A stretch of DNA of 64,000 nt from Demequina globuliformis (GCF_000975155.1 NZ_BBRG01000003.1:184653-248652); one strand, 5' to 3'. Numbered from the stretch's first letter, positions 16,643 through 25,920 are shown. The notes: generated by a model not told the origin, from the sequence alone. Program-made: numbers and translations.

Positions 16643-17220
16643 GTGCCTGACGCTACCTCACTGGATTCCGGGTCGCCCGCATGGGCGTAGAACAACCGAG
16701 TCTCGCCGTAATCCTTGCTGGCCGCGAGCGCGATTCCCCGGGGCCACTGGGGAGCCTGCGCGCGAGTAGAGCCCTCCAGCACCACTGCAGCGCCCGGCGC
16801 CAGGACGGGAACGAGCGCCGCGAGAATAGCGTCGACCTCGGCCGACGGGAGGTCATACGGGGGGTCGATGAGCACCAGATCGAACTGCCCCGTCGCGCGC
16901 GCCAGGAAGCTGGCGGCCTTCTCCTTCACCACCCGGACGGTACTCGCGAGGCCAAGGTCGCGGACGTTCGCCTGCAGGACCCGCGCAGCTGCAGGCGCGC
17001 TATCCACGAGAGTCGCGCGCCGCGCTCCCCTGCTCAGCGCCTCCAGTCCCAGCGCGCCCGAGCCCGCGAAGAGATCGAGGACCTCCGCATCGCGCAGCTC
17101 ATCGGCGTGATCCAGGCGCGAAAAGAGCGCCTCACGTACGCGGTCGGTCGTAGGGCGGGTGCCCCGTTGCGGCACCGCGAGGCGGCGACCGCCGTACTGG
17201 CCAGCGATGATTCGAGTCAC
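16639..17220 (-). CDS. rsmD: 16S rRNA (guanine966-N2)-methyltransferase
   Basis: Methylates G966 of 16S rRNA. The 193-residue protein has the SAM-binding motif VLDLFAGSGALGLEALSRG and the catalytic LIDPPYD motif for exocyclic amino groups. The N-terminus MTRIIAGQYGGRRLAVP is typical. Together with coaD it forms a two-gene unit downstream of the SipW cluster. Confidence 0.95.
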   Translation of the reverse strand: MTRIIAGQYGGRRLAVPQRGTRPTTDRVREALFSRLDHADELRDAEVLDLFAGSGALGLEALSRGARRATLVDSAPAAARVLQANVRDLGLASTVRVVKEKAASFLARATGQFDLVLIDPPYDLPSAEVDAILAALVPVLAPGAAVVLEGSTRAQAPQWPRGIALAASKDYGETRLFYAHAGDPESSEVASGT

Positions 17221-17247
17221 GCTGCTACCTTACGCACCGCGACCGGA

Positions 17248-18288
17248 CTATTGAGATTCCGTGGGGGTCGACTCGGGCGTCGGGTCTGTGCTGGGCGTGA
17301 CGGTCGGCTCTGCGGAGGGCACCGGCGTTGCCGAGGCCGCCGGAGCGGGCGAGGTCTCGCCTGAGTTTGCCGGGTCATCTGCGTCCCCGGCGTCGGAGCT
17401 GGCCGTCGTGCCTGCGGAGCGAGGGATGCCGTTCAGACACCACGTCACGGTTCCGGACGCGGTGCCGTGCAGCGAAAAGTGGACGGCGCTCGTGAGTGCA
17501 TACGTACTGTGGTCGACGCTCACGGTTCCGGGGTCCATGTGGTACCCATAGTCACCCTCGGGGCCCGGCGTCATCGAGGTGAAGTTGTACGACAGTCCCG
17601 CGTCGTCCAGCATCTCCCAAGCCTCGGTCAGGTCCATCGTGGCCTGCCAGCCGTAGTAGAACGGGTACTCATCCTCGTCGACAAGGCCGATGACGTCCAT
17701 CGAGGTGCACACCTTGTTCCCGTCGCGGACAGGTGCATGCTGGACGGTGGTGTACCAGTCCGCGTCCCCCACTGGCGGGTCGCCACCGTCATAGACACAC
17801 AGGCGGATCTTGGCGACCTGGGCGCTGCTCAAGGGCGTGTTGTTGCTTGAGGCGTTGAAGGGCGCGCCGTCGTCGTGAATGCCTGTCAGGTGCAGGACCG
17901 TGCCATCGATGGCCGCGTTCGCACCGTTCTCAACCTTTCCCAGACTCGGATCCACTCCGTTCCAGGGTGACGAGGTCATGTCGACATCGACGGCCCAGTC
18001 AACGGGTGTCGTGGACTCAGTCGTGACGGTGAGGTTCGCGCACGCTTGGACAGGGCTCGCGATCGCCCATTGAATGTCAGAGATCACGGTGTCGTCGTTT
18101 CCCGGCGAGATCCCGCCGTCTCCGTCCCCGCCGGCGCCCCAATCGCCAGCGAAGGCTGCCGTGGTCGTGGCGACCTCGTCTGTCCAGGCCGCTTGGGTGA
18201 AGCCAGGAAGCAAGGCGAGTGCCACGACAAGAACCGACATCGCAGCTGCGACACCGAGCATGGAGAACCGCGACCGCGTGTGGCTCAT
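17248..18288 (-). CDS. SipW-type exported protein with CBM2-like segment and Pro/Thr/Ser-rich tail
   Basis: Predicted extracellular protein of 346 residues. The N-terminus (MSHTRSRFSMLGVAAAMSVLVVALALLPGF) ends in TQAAWTDE, resembling cleavage regions processed by SipW-type peptidases. A segment with ACANLTVTTE...VDWAVDVDMTSSPWNG recalls the Trp/Asn pattern of CBM2 cellulose-binding modules (tentative), and six Cys suggest disulfides. The last 60 residues are a Ser/Thr/Pro linker with no anchor. The start is the ATG at 18288, overlapping the preceding gene by 4 nt. It is the last gene of the SipW cluster. Exact function unknown. Confidence 0.7.
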   Translation of the reverse strand: MSHTRSRFSMLGVAAAMSVLVVALALLPGFTQAAWTDEVATTTAAFAGDWGAGGDGDGGISPGNDDTVISDIQWAIASPVQACANLTVTTESTTPVDWAVDVDMTSSPWNGVDPSLGKVENGANAAIDGTVLHLTGIHDDGAPFNASSNNTPLSSAQVAKIRLCVYDGGDPPVGDADWYTTVQHAPVRDGNKVCTSMDVIGLVDEDEYPFYYGWQATMDLTEAWEMLDDAGLSYNFTSMTPGPEGDYGYHMDPGTVSVDHSTYALTSAVHFSLHGTASGTVTWCLNGIPRSAGTTASSDAGDADDPANSGETSPAPAASATPVPSAEPTVTPSTDPTPESTPTESQ

Positions 18289-18917
18289 GCGTCCACCCTC
18301 CTTCGTCTCTCCCTGACCAGTGCTGTCAATCCGCACGCGACGGCCGCTACCGCAAGCACCGCGGCGGCCCACGGCGTCTGGTCGCCCGTCCACGGCGGCA
18401 CACCGCCGGACGCAGAACCCGCCTGCGCTCCGACTACGCGTGGAGGTGCGCCGCCAGCATCCGCCGCTTCCGAGTCGAGGCAGGCCTCGAGCGCGCCAGC
18501 GTCGGCCTCGGAGACGAGACTGACCACGCCGGTCGCCTGGCCGGAGCCAGCAGGGCTATCCCCTGCCAACACGCCGGTGACGCAGACAGTATGGGTTCCC
18601 GCAGGGACCACCGCGCCCGTGCGCACGGGCGCTCCATCCGCGCAGCCGTCACCGCCGCACAGGGCGACCGACCAGTCGATGTGGCGGGCGATGCCGTCCA
18701 GGTGCACCCACTCCGCGCGCACCACAGTCGAGTCAGTCGGCACGTCGACATTCACGGTGCTCGTCACGGGTTCTCCTGGGACCACGGCGCCGAGGTCGAC
18801 ATCGACGGTCACGTGCTGGCCGCCGGGCACGGGAAGAGCCGCGAGAACAGCAGCGCCCACCGCGCACACAAGTGCAGCGATGAGCAGGCCCGACGTTCCG
18901 CGCGCCGTGGGCGTCAC
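18285..18917 (-). CDS. Surface protein with C-terminal PPWTG-TM-Arg tail
   Basis: A 210-residue unrecognised protein in the SipW cluster. It has an N-terminal hydrophobic segment (LLIAALVCAVGAAVLAAL), a beta-rich domain with paired Cys (ALCGGDGCADG, TVCVTG), a low-complexity stretch, then PPWTGDQ, a 20-residue hydrophobic helix and a RERRRR tail. That ending has the layout of a sortase signal (LPXTG, membrane helix, basic tail), with Pro in place of the first Leu. It may be wall-anchored or simply membrane-anchored. The GTG at 18917 overlaps the sipW stop (GTGA) and has AAAGGTG upstream. It may be a basal or anchoring subunit (inference). Confidence 0.6.
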   Translation of the reverse strand: MTPTARGTSGLLIAALVCAVGAAVLAALPVPGGQHVTVDVDLGAVVPGEPVTSTVNVDVPTDSTVVRAEWVHLDGIARHIDWSVALCGGDGCADGAPVRTGAVVPAGTHTVCVTGVLAGDSPAGSGQATGVVSLVSEADAGALEACLDSEAADAGGAPPRVVGAQAGSASGGVPPWTGDQTPWAAAVLAVAAVACGLTALVRERRRRVDA

Positions 18918-19447
18918 GTTGACACCTTTTCCTCCACGGCGTCCGCGGCGGCTGGCTTGGCGCGATCGTCCCGAACCATCGACATCCCGAGCAGTGCAGC
19001 CAACGCGATGAGCGCCGGGATGACCACGCTGGGGCGGGACAAGCTCGCCAGGACGGCGCCCGCGCCGGGAATGTTGAGAGCTGGCGTCCATGCGCTTTCG
19101 GTGACGACGTATACCTCGGGGTCGGCAACAGGGTTCGCGTCCCCTCGCATGGCGATGTCCCACCCGGCGTCGGTGGCCTCGACGGACTCCACGCGGTGCG
19201 TGACGAGTCCCCCGGTGATATCGCTGGGGAGAGTCAGGACATCACCGGGGGCAATCTCGTCGCCGGCGACGGGCACGGAAACAAGCAATGCGCCTGTTTC
19301 AATGGTGGGCTCCATGGAGCCGGAGGTGACGATCAGTGGCTTCAGCACGCCTAGCGCCGTTGCTGCCCATACAAGGCAGGTGAGCACGCCAACAGCAGCA
19401 CCTGCCCAAAGGGCGATGCTTCCGATGGTCCTCAGCGCGCGTGCCAC
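18914..19447 (-). CDS. sipW: SipW/ER-type signal peptidase I
   Basis: Membrane serine peptidase that cleaves special export signals. The 177-residue protein has an N-terminal helix (10-35), the catalytic Ser44 in VTSGSMEPTI, and THRV with His84 in place of the Lys of ordinary bacterial signal peptidases. This Ser/His pair marks the SipW/archaeal/ER class. A second membrane helix near the C-terminus (PSVVIPALIALAALLGMSMV) follows. GTG start, 13 nt after the TasA-like gene. All neighbours in the operon look like its substrates. Bacillus SipW processes TasA and TapA; that parallel supports a surface-fibre or matrix role here. Confidence 0.88.
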   Translation of the reverse strand: MARALRTIGSIALWAGAAVGVLTCLVWAATALGVLKPLIVTSGSMEPTIETGALLVSVPVAGDEIAPGDVLTLPSDITGGLVTHRVESVEATDAGWDIAMRGDANPVADPEVYVVTESAWTPALNIPGAGAVLASLSRPSVVIPALIALAALLGMSMVRDDRAKPAAADAVEEKVST

Positions 19448-19460
19448 TGTCGTCGTCGCC

Positions 19461-20021
19461 TTAGGAGGCCGTCGCGGTACCCACGACGGACACGCTCAAG
19501 GAGCCGGTGGCGCCCATGTAGCCGGTGCCCCAGTCCTCGGGGGTGGCGACGGTGATGTCAAACGTCGTCTCCGCTCCGGGGGCCAACGTCGCGGATGCGA
19601 AGTCGCCGACGGTGACGGTGGCGGGGGTGTCCAGCGGCGCGGCGTCTGCGACGAAGAGGTCACCGGTGAGGGCTGGCACGGCCTCGGCAAGCGCGATGTC
19701 CGTGTCGCCCGCGTTCTGCAGGTGCACGGTAACCGTGCGCGAGTCGTCAGGCACCAGCCCAGCGAACTCGGACGCGGGGATCTCGATGGACTCGTCGGCG
19801 CCAGGCATGCCGTCGATCGAGTCGACGCCCACGTCCTGCCAGTCGACACCGTCGAGCGACCCCTGGAGGTCGAACTGGGCAGCCTCAGCCTGAGACGTAA
19901 ACCAGACGTCGTCCGTCCACGCGGCGGTGGTGACGGCGGCTCCGATGCCGAGGATGGCGATGCCGGCAAGGCCGATCTTGACCTTGTCCTGGCGGGAACG
20001 GCCCTGTGCTTGTGCGGTCAT
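19461..20021 (-). CDS. SipW-dependent exported protein, TasA/alternate-signal type
   Basis: Predicted secreted 186-residue protein and first gene of the SipW operon. Its N-terminus has basic residues, a hydrophobic core (IGLAGIAILGIGAAVTTAAW) and TTAAWTDDVWF, the pattern of actinobacterial alternate-type signal peptides that co-occur with SipW peptidases. The mature part is acidic and beta-rich (SIEIPASEFAGLVPDDSRTV, TFDITVAT), like TasA/camelysin-type subunits. The ATG at 20021 is chosen, nine nt after AAGGAG; a TTG nine nt upstream abuts the RBS and is unlikely. A fibre role is inference. Confidence 0.72.
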   Translation of the reverse strand: MTAQAQGRSRQDKVKIGLAGIAILGIGAAVTTAAWTDDVWFTSQAEAAQFDLQGSLDGVDWQDVGVDSIDGMPGADESIEIPASEFAGLVPDDSRTVTVHLQNAGDTDIALAEAVPALTGDLFVADAAPLDTPATVTVGDFASATLAPGAETTFDITVATPEDWGTGYMGATGSLSVSVVGTATAS

Positions 20022-20130
20022 GTCTTGCAACTCCTTGGTTCATGCGACGGAAGGGGGTTGGCCTCCGTTTTTCGAGTGTGACCACCCGCTCACGGCGATT
20101 CAAACCGCGTTCACGTGCGCCGAACGGGAG

Positions 20131-20146
20131 CGTGAGAATCGTCACG
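20131..20146. promoter_or_regulatory. Dyad CGTGA-N6-TCACG between the SipW operon and GH5
   Basis: A 5-6-5 inverted repeat lies in the 268-bp divergent gap between the SipW operon and the GH5 cellulase. Its position would allow one regulator to act on both promoters. A TTTCGAAA palindrome (20206-20213) lies closer to GH5. No binding family is recognised. Confidence 0.3.
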
Positions 20147-20289
20147 TCCGGGAACTGGGCATACCGGCGCTTACTCACGACTTAGGTCCTAGCCCCAGCA
20201 CCATGTTTCGAAAAAACCGGCCGATGACCAGCGCGAACGGCAACGATGGCTAGGGTGGTCGCGACCGGCGAATGCGAGAGGTTTCCAAC

Positions 20290-22020
20290 GTGACTGACAC
20301 ATCAACCGCGCCTTGGTGGAGGCAAGCCCGCATCGCTGTTCCAGCGGGGGTGGGCCTCGCGGCCGTACTCATCGCTGGCGGCTGGGCACTCACGCGAGCC
20401 GGCGACGAGACGGCGCCGCCCGCTGCATCGCCGAGCCCCACCCCGTCCGTGAGCGTCAGCGCCACGGGCGACCCAGCCGCGGCATCGGCCCAGTGCGCCG
20501 CTACCGTCAACGTCACCTCTGAGTGGGAGGGCGGTTACCAGGCGGACATCACCGTCACCGCCGGTGACGTCGCACTCACCGACTGGACTGTCGAGCTCGA
20601 CCTCGGTTCGTCCACTGTCGCAAGCGCCTGGAACTCCACGCTGGCCACCGGCGCGACGGGCACCACCCAGGCCGGGAACCTCGACTACAACGCTGCCGTG
20701 CCGGCGGGCTCGAGCACCGCGTTTGGGTTCACCGCGGACGGCGCGGCGGAGGTGGTCAGCACGGGCTGCGTGACCTCGACCAGCGGCGACGGCCACCACG
20801 ACCACCGCAACGCGGCGAGCGACGAGGTGCCCGCTCCAGTCAACGCCGCAAGCGACGACGACTGGCTCAGCGTGGACGGCAACCGGCTCGTCAACGCGCA
20901 AGGAGATGAGGTGTGGTTGACCGGGGCGAACTGGTTTGGCTTCAACACGTCCGAGCGCGTCCTTCACGGCCTGTGGTCCGTCAACCTCGAGTCAACACTC
21001 GCGGCTGTCGCCGACCGCGGGCTCAATGTGTTGCGCATCCCGATCTCCACGCAGCTCCTCCTGGAATGGCGCGCCGGCCAAGCAGGCACGACCAGCAACG
21101 TGAACGCGGCCGCCAACCCCGACCTGGAAGGCCTGACGACGCTGGAGATCTTCGACGTGTTCCTTGAACAGTCCAAGGCTCACGGGATCAAAGTGATCCT
21201 GGACGTGCACTCCGCGAAAGCCGACAATGCCGGGCATACCGCCCCCGTCTGGCATACCGACGCCGTCTCCGAGGAAGACTTTTTTGTCGCGTGGGAGTGG
21301 GTGGCACAGCGATACGCACACGACGACACCATCATTGGGTTTGACCTCAAAAATGAACCGCACGGCAAGCCGCCCGAGCAGCCGCGCGCGAGTTGGGGTG
21401 ACGGCGAGGCCAACGACTGGCAGGCGGTGGCCTCCGAGGCCGCGCAGCGCATCCACGCCATCCACCCCGACGTCCTGCTCTTGGTCGAGGGGATCGAGGC
21501 GACGCCCAAAATCGGCACGGCGGTGACGTCGACCAACCCTGACGACTGGGACATCACGTGGTGGGGAGGCAATCTCTCCATGGCTGGCGATATCCCCGTC
21601 GAGGGCCCGGCAGACAAAATCATGTACTCCCCGCACGACTACGGGCCGCTCGTGTATGAGCAGCCCTGGTTCCAAGGCGATTTCACCGCGGCGACCCTTG
21701 AGGACGATGTCTGGGGTCCCTTCTGGCTCTACCTCCATGACGACGGCGTGTCTCCGTTGCTCATTGGCGAATGGGGCGGGCGCCTGGGACAAGACGAGCG
21801 TCAGGACCGGTGGTTGACGTCGCTGCGCGACCTCATCCAGGACCGGCGCCTGCACCACACGTTCTGGTCCTTGAACCCCAACTCGGGGGACACAGGTGGG
21901 CTGCTGCTCGACGACTGGACCACGTGGGACGAGGACAAGATGGCGTTGCTGGACCCAGTGCTGTGGAAGAACGAGGCGGGACAGCCCCAGGGCCTCGATC
22001 ACGAGATTCCGCTGGGCTAG
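20290..22020 (+). CDS. GH5 cellulase with N-terminal anchor and CBM2
   Basis: Predicted endoglucanase of 576 residues. Order: cytoplasmic tip, one hydrophobic segment (15-34; signal peptide or signal anchor), Ser/Pro/Thr linker (40-66), CBM2-like module (69-160, flanked by Cys, with the DWTVELDL and AWN pattern), a short His-rich linker, and the GH5 catalytic domain (about 190-570). Acid/base Glu356 is in FDLKNEPHG and nucleophile Glu494 in LLIGEWGG. No clear AXA cleavage site follows the hydrophobic segment, so it may stay membrane-tethered. GTG start with GAGAGG upstream. Divergent from the SipW cluster. Confidence 0.9.
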   Translation: MTDTSTAPWWRQARIAVPAGVGLAAVLIAGGWALTRAGDETAPPAASPSPTPSVSVSATGDPAAASAQCAATVNVTSEWEGGYQADITVTAGDVALTDWTVELDLGSSTVASAWNSTLATGATGTTQAGNLDYNAAVPAGSSTAFGFTADGAAEVVSTGCVTSTSGDGHHDHRNAASDEVPAPVNAASDDDWLSVDGNRLVNAQGDEVWLTGANWFGFNTSERVLHGLWSVNLESTLAAVADRGLNVLRIPISTQLLLEWRAGQAGTTSNVNAAANPDLEGLTTLEIFDVFLEQSKAHGIKVILDVHSAKADNAGHTAPVWHTDAVSEEDFFVAWEWVAQRYAHDDTIIGFDLKNEPHGKPPEQPRASWGDGEANDWQAVASEAAQRIHAIHPDVLLLVEGIEATPKIGTAVTSTNPDDWDITWWGGNLSMAGDIPVEGPADKIMYSPHDYGPLVYEQPWFQGDFTAATLEDDVWGPFWLYLHDDGVSPLLIGEWGGRLGQDERQDRWLTSLRDLIQDRRLHHTFWSLNPNSGDTGGLLLDDWTTWDEDKMALLDPVLWKNEAGQPQGLDHEIPLG

Positions 22021-22041
22021 AGCCCGCGGGTATCGGGGGCG

Positions 22042-24327
22042 TCAGGAACGCTCGAGGAAGGCCTCGCGTTCGGGATCAAGCCACGCGCTGACGGCCGATG
22101 CCAGGGCCGGGTGTTGCTCCAGGCGCGGGTCGCTCTCGATGACGTGTGCGGCCGCCACCCTGGCTTCATCGATGAGGTCGGCGTCACGAACAGCGCGAAG
22201 GAGGCGAAGCGACGAGCGGCCGCCGGACTGGGCGGCGCCGAGGACATCTCCTTCGCGCCGCAGCTCAAGGTCCTTTTCCGCCAGTACAAACCCATCCGCG
22301 GTGTCCGCGAGCGCCTGCAGCCGCTCCTCAGCGATAGTGCCGGGCGCGGCCCGCGTGACAAGCAGGCATAGCGACGGCAAGTCCGCACGCCCCACGCGGC
22401 CACGGAGCTGGTGAAGCTGAGAGATGCCAAACCGTTCCGCGTCGAGGACCACCATCATCGTGGCCTGGGGCACGTCGACGCCGACCTCGATCACGGTCGT
22501 TGACACCAAGACGGGCACCTCGCCTCCTGCGAAGGCGGCCATCACGGCGTCCTTGTCCTCCGCGCTGAGCCTGCCGTGCATGGCGCCGATGCGCACGCCC
22601 GCTAGCTCCGGCAAAGCCGCCAGCTGCTCCACCGTGGCGGCCACGGACGCCAACGGGACCTCAGGTTCGTCATCGACGACCGCATCCCCGACATCGAGCG
22701 TCAGTTCCCCGTCCGCGGGGCGCACGTCTCCTGGTGCGGGGGACTTGGAACCGGAGCCGTCGCTCTGGGGCGCGTCGCCGTCTGCGTCAATGCGAGGGCA
22801 CACGACGTACACGCGCCGGCCCGCGTCGACCTCTTCCCGCACCCGTTGCCACGTGCGCGACATCCATGGCGCGTTGTCTGCCGGAACAAGGTGGGTGGTG
22901 ATCTCGACTCGGCCAGCGGGTCGCTGACCCAAGACGGACGTTTCAAGGTCGCCAAAGACCGTCATCGCCACGGTCCGCGGGATGGGCGTGGCGGTCATCA
23001 CGAGGGTGTGCGGCGGGCGGTCGCCTCGCTCGCGCAACGCGTCTCGCTGTTCCACGCCGAACCTGTGTTGCTCATCCACGACGACGAGGCCCAAATCCGC
23101 GTACTGCACGCCTTCCGACAGCAGCGCGTGGGTGCCGACGATGATCCCGGCGGCGCCCGAGGCCGCCTCCGCGAGCGCCTGGCGTCGCGCCGTGGAGCCG
23201 AGCGACCCCGTCAGCAAGGCGATGCGGGTGGCGTTGTCCGCGCCGCCCAGCATCCCGCCGTCGGCGAGGGAGCCGAGCATGGCCCGCAACGACCGTGCGT
23301 GCTGTGCGGCCAAGACTTCGGTGGGGGCAAGGAGCGCGGCCTGTCCCCCGGCATCGATGACCTGAGCCATGGCGCGCAAAGCGACCACCGTCTTTCCCGC
23401 ACCGACGTCCCCCTGCAGCAGGCGCATCATGGGCCTGTCCCGCGCGAGATCCTCGGCAATCTCCCGGCCCACGTCACGTTGCGCCTCGGTCAACGCGAAC
23501 GGCAAACGGGCGTCGAGCGCATCAAGAAAACCACCTGTGCGAGGCGGGCGAGCGGTGGCAGTGAGGTCCGCGTGGGCGGCTCGCCGACGCGCCAAGGCAG
23601 CCTGCAGCACGAATGCTTCCTCGAAGCGGAGCCGGTCGCGACCGCGCCGAATGTCGGCGTCCTCGTTGGGCACGTGCACCAACTGCAGCGCCTCGCGCAG
23701 CGTGGGCAGGGAGCGCGACTCACGCAGCGCGGAAGGGAGGGGATCCGGCAGGTCATCCTCGGTCAGGGGGTCCAAGACGGTCCGCACTGACCGGCCGATG
23801 CGCCATGTGGGCACCGACGCCGTGGCCGGGTAGATCGGGATGGGCCGTGATGCTTCGAGGACAGCGTCATCTTCGTTGTCCGCATCGACTCCCACAATCA
23901 GGTAGTCGGGATGCGTGAGCTGGCGTCGCCCTCGGTACTCGCCCACGGTGCCGGTAAACAGGCCCGTGCGACCGGCTCTCAGCTTGTCCTCGTGCATTCG
24001 CAGCACGCCCGCGCGCTTGGCAAAGAAGGTCAGTTGCAGCGTGGACGACCCGTCTGTGACGATGGCCTCGAGCATGGCGCCGCCGCGCGAACGCATGGAC
24101 CGCACCTGAGCGCTACGCACCTGTGCCATCACCGTGACGTGCTCTCCAGTGCGCAGGGACGCGATGTTGGTCATCTCTCCGGGCGCGCCGTACCGGCGGG
24201 GATAGTGGCGCACCAGGTCGCCAACTGTCTCCAGCCCCAACTTCTTGAGCCCGCCGGCCGTCCTCGCCCCGAGAACTGCCGTCAGTGGCTCATACAGGCG
24301 CCCCGTCGAGGTCGCGGGTTCACTCAT
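22042..24327 (-). CDS. recG: ATP-dependent DNA helicase RecG
   Basis: Remodels stalled replication forks and Holliday junctions. The 761-residue protein has the N-terminal wedge/OB domain (HYPRRYG, HVTVMAQVRSAQ), then helicase motifs: LLQGDVGAGKTVVA (Walker A), VVDEQHRFGVEQR (DEQH box), MTATPIPRT (motif III) and a C-terminal domain with QLRGRVGRAD. A non-conserved acidic insert follows VYVVCPRID. The start at 24327 overlaps the stop of the DAK2 gene by 4 nt, the order common in Gram-positives. Confidence 0.96.
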   Translation of the reverse strand: MSEPATSTGRLYEPLTAVLGARTAGGLKKLGLETVGDLVRHYPRRYGAPGEMTNIASLRTGEHVTVMAQVRSAQVRSMRSRGGAMLEAIVTDGSSTLQLTFFAKRAGVLRMHEDKLRAGRTGLFTGTVGEYRGRRQLTHPDYLIVGVDADNEDDAVLEASRPIPIYPATASVPTWRIGRSVRTVLDPLTEDDLPDPLPSALRESRSLPTLREALQLVHVPNEDADIRRGRDRLRFEEAFVLQAALARRRAAHADLTATARPPRTGGFLDALDARLPFALTEAQRDVGREIAEDLARDRPMMRLLQGDVGAGKTVVALRAMAQVIDAGGQAALLAPTEVLAAQHARSLRAMLGSLADGGMLGGADNATRIALLTGSLGSTARRQALAEAASGAAGIIVGTHALLSEGVQYADLGLVVVDEQHRFGVEQRDALRERGDRPPHTLVMTATPIPRTVAMTVFGDLETSVLGQRPAGRVEITTHLVPADNAPWMSRTWQRVREEVDAGRRVYVVCPRIDADGDAPQSDGSGSKSPAPGDVRPADGELTLDVGDAVVDDEPEVPLASVAATVEQLAALPELAGVRIGAMHGRLSAEDKDAVMAAFAGGEVPVLVSTTVIEVGVDVPQATMMVVLDAERFGISQLHQLRGRVGRADLPSLCLLVTRAAPGTIAEERLQALADTADGFVLAEKDLELRREGDVLGAAQSGGRSSLRLLRAVRDADLIDEARVAAAHVIESDPRLEQHPALASAVSAWLDPEREAFLERS

Positions 24328-25829
24328 GCGGTGCTCTCGACACCGATCCACACGGGCGGGTGTGCGTGCCCGCCGCGATACACGTTGACGTCCGCTGCGC
24401 GTGCGACGGCGGGCACTGACGTGCGGGCCTTCTCTGCCACGGCCTCCGGCACACCAGCGGCCAAGATGAGGGACACCACCTCAGTCTGCGCAGTGACGAG
24501 CGCATCCACGTCCTGGTCCAGTGCGTCGCCGGTGCTCGCCGTGACCGATGTCCGTGCCACTGCGGCACGCATCTCTTCCGCAAGGTCCTGCCCCGGCGTC
24601 GTGAGAGCTGCGGCAGCGACCGCCGCAACGACATGGGCCTCATGCTCAGCCTCCAACACCGTGAGCGAGGGCTCCTTGCGCCGCTTGTGAGCCAGTTCTA
24701 CTGCCGCGGCGCGCAGGTGGGGGTGGCCGGCCACGACGACGGCGTGGGTGCCGGAGGCGTCCTTGACGGCGCGGCGCAGGCCCCGCTTGCTGACCCCGGT
24801 CGGGTCAGGTACCACCAGCACCACGGCGCCGGCGTCCGCGAGCGGCTCGGCCATACCTGGGCATGTCGTCAGGGCCACCACTCCCGTCGACGCCCGGTCG
24901 GCGTCATGCGACGCGACGATGTTGCGCACCACGATCTGGCGCGCGTGGGTAGCGATCCCGTGCTCGACCGCGATGTGGGGCTCATCTGTGTGCACGTGCG
25001 CCTGGTAGAGATCGTGGGCTCCGGTCACGGCGACCGAGTCTCCAATCGTTTGCAACTCGCCGGTCAACGCTTCGCGAATGTCATGCTCATCCCGCACCAC
25101 AAACATCACCTCGTACGCGCCACCCTCGTGGGAGTGGACGTCGCTTGCGCTCACGACCACGCCGTTGTCGCGCAGCTCCCAGGGCACGTCGTCGAAGCCG
25201 TCCAGCGCGTGGGCACCCGCCATCGTCTCCGCGAGCATCTCCAGCTGCAGCAACAGGCCTGCGGCACCGGCATCCACCACGCCCGCCTCGCGCGCACTCG
25301 GCAGGTCCTCGTGCGTGCGCGCGAGCGCCGCCCGTGCGCTCACCACTGCCTCCACCACGGTGCCTTCGCGGTCTGCGCCGGACTGGACTGCTGCGCGGGC
25401 CCCCTCTGCCGCACGCCTCGCCACCGTCAACACCGTGCCCTCCACGGGCGCTCCGACCGCGCGATAGGCAGCGTCCGAGGCCTGTTCGAGCGCGCTGGCG
25501 ATGGCCTTGGGCTTTGCCCCCGACAGCCCCCCGCTCGCGTCGATCGCCGTCAGGAACGACGTCAAATATTGGCTGACGATGACGCCGGAGTTGCCGCGCG
25601 CGCCCAGCAGCGCCCCGCGGGTGAAAGCCGCAACGACCTCGCGGTGAGTGGCGCTCTCCGGCAACTTGGCGACCGCCCGGTTGCCCTCGTGCAAGGTGAG
25701 GTACATGTTGGTGCCGGTGTCGGAGTCGGGCACCGGGAAAACGTTGATGGAATCCAGATGTTGCCGGGCACGCTTGATCGCGCTGGCTCCCGAGGTAAGC
25801 CAGCGCCGCAAGTCCGTGGATTCAGCCAT
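24324..25829 (-). CDS. DAK2-domain protein, FakA-like
   Basis: Probably the kinase component of a fatty-acid kinase (FakA/YloV) or a related DhaL-type phosphotransferase. The 501-residue protein has the DhaL nucleotide-binding motif NVFPVPDSDTGTNMY at about 29-43 and GALLGARGNSGVIVSQ, then the YloV middle and C-terminal domains (HVHTDEPHIAVEHG). It is divergent from rpmB and followed directly by recG, matching the widespread rpmB-DAK2-recG arrangement. No FakB-type partner is in the window. Confidence 0.85.
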   Translation of the reverse strand: MAESTDLRRWLTSGASAIKRARQHLDSINVFPVPDSDTGTNMYLTLHEGNRAVAKLPESATHREVVAAFTRGALLGARGNSGVIVSQYLTSFLTAIDASGGLSGAKPKAIASALEQASDAAYRAVGAPVEGTVLTVARRAAEGARAAVQSGADREGTVVEAVVSARAALARTHEDLPSAREAGVVDAGAAGLLLQLEMLAETMAGAHALDGFDDVPWELRDNGVVVSASDVHSHEGGAYEVMFVVRDEHDIREALTGELQTIGDSVAVTGAHDLYQAHVHTDEPHIAVEHGIATHARQIVVRNIVASHDADRASTGVVALTTCPGMAEPLADAGAVVLVVPDPTGVSKRGLRRAVKDASGTHAVVVAGHPHLRAAAVELAHKRRKEPSLTVLEAEHEAHVVAAVAAAALTTPGQDLAEEMRAAVARTSVTASTGDALDQDVDALVTAQTEVVSLILAAGVPEAVAEKARTSVPAVARAADVNVYRGGHAHPPVWIGVESTA

Positions 25830-25920
25830 AACTCCTGCACAAGGGGCACCGCGGACGCGGCGCGTTCGAGGTCTATGCTGTCATGGAGCACCGACACCGG
25901 AGCGGGCGCACACGCGGCGT

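Noticed and set aside
19444..20290. TPP- or other riboswitch in the SipW/GH5 intergenic region.
   Set aside because: No conserved riboswitch core is recognisable; only short dyads are present.
17248..22020. Type VII or classical sortase-pilus operon.
   Set aside because: No sortase, EccC-type ATPase or pilin motif is present; the only processing enzyme is the SipW-type peptidase.
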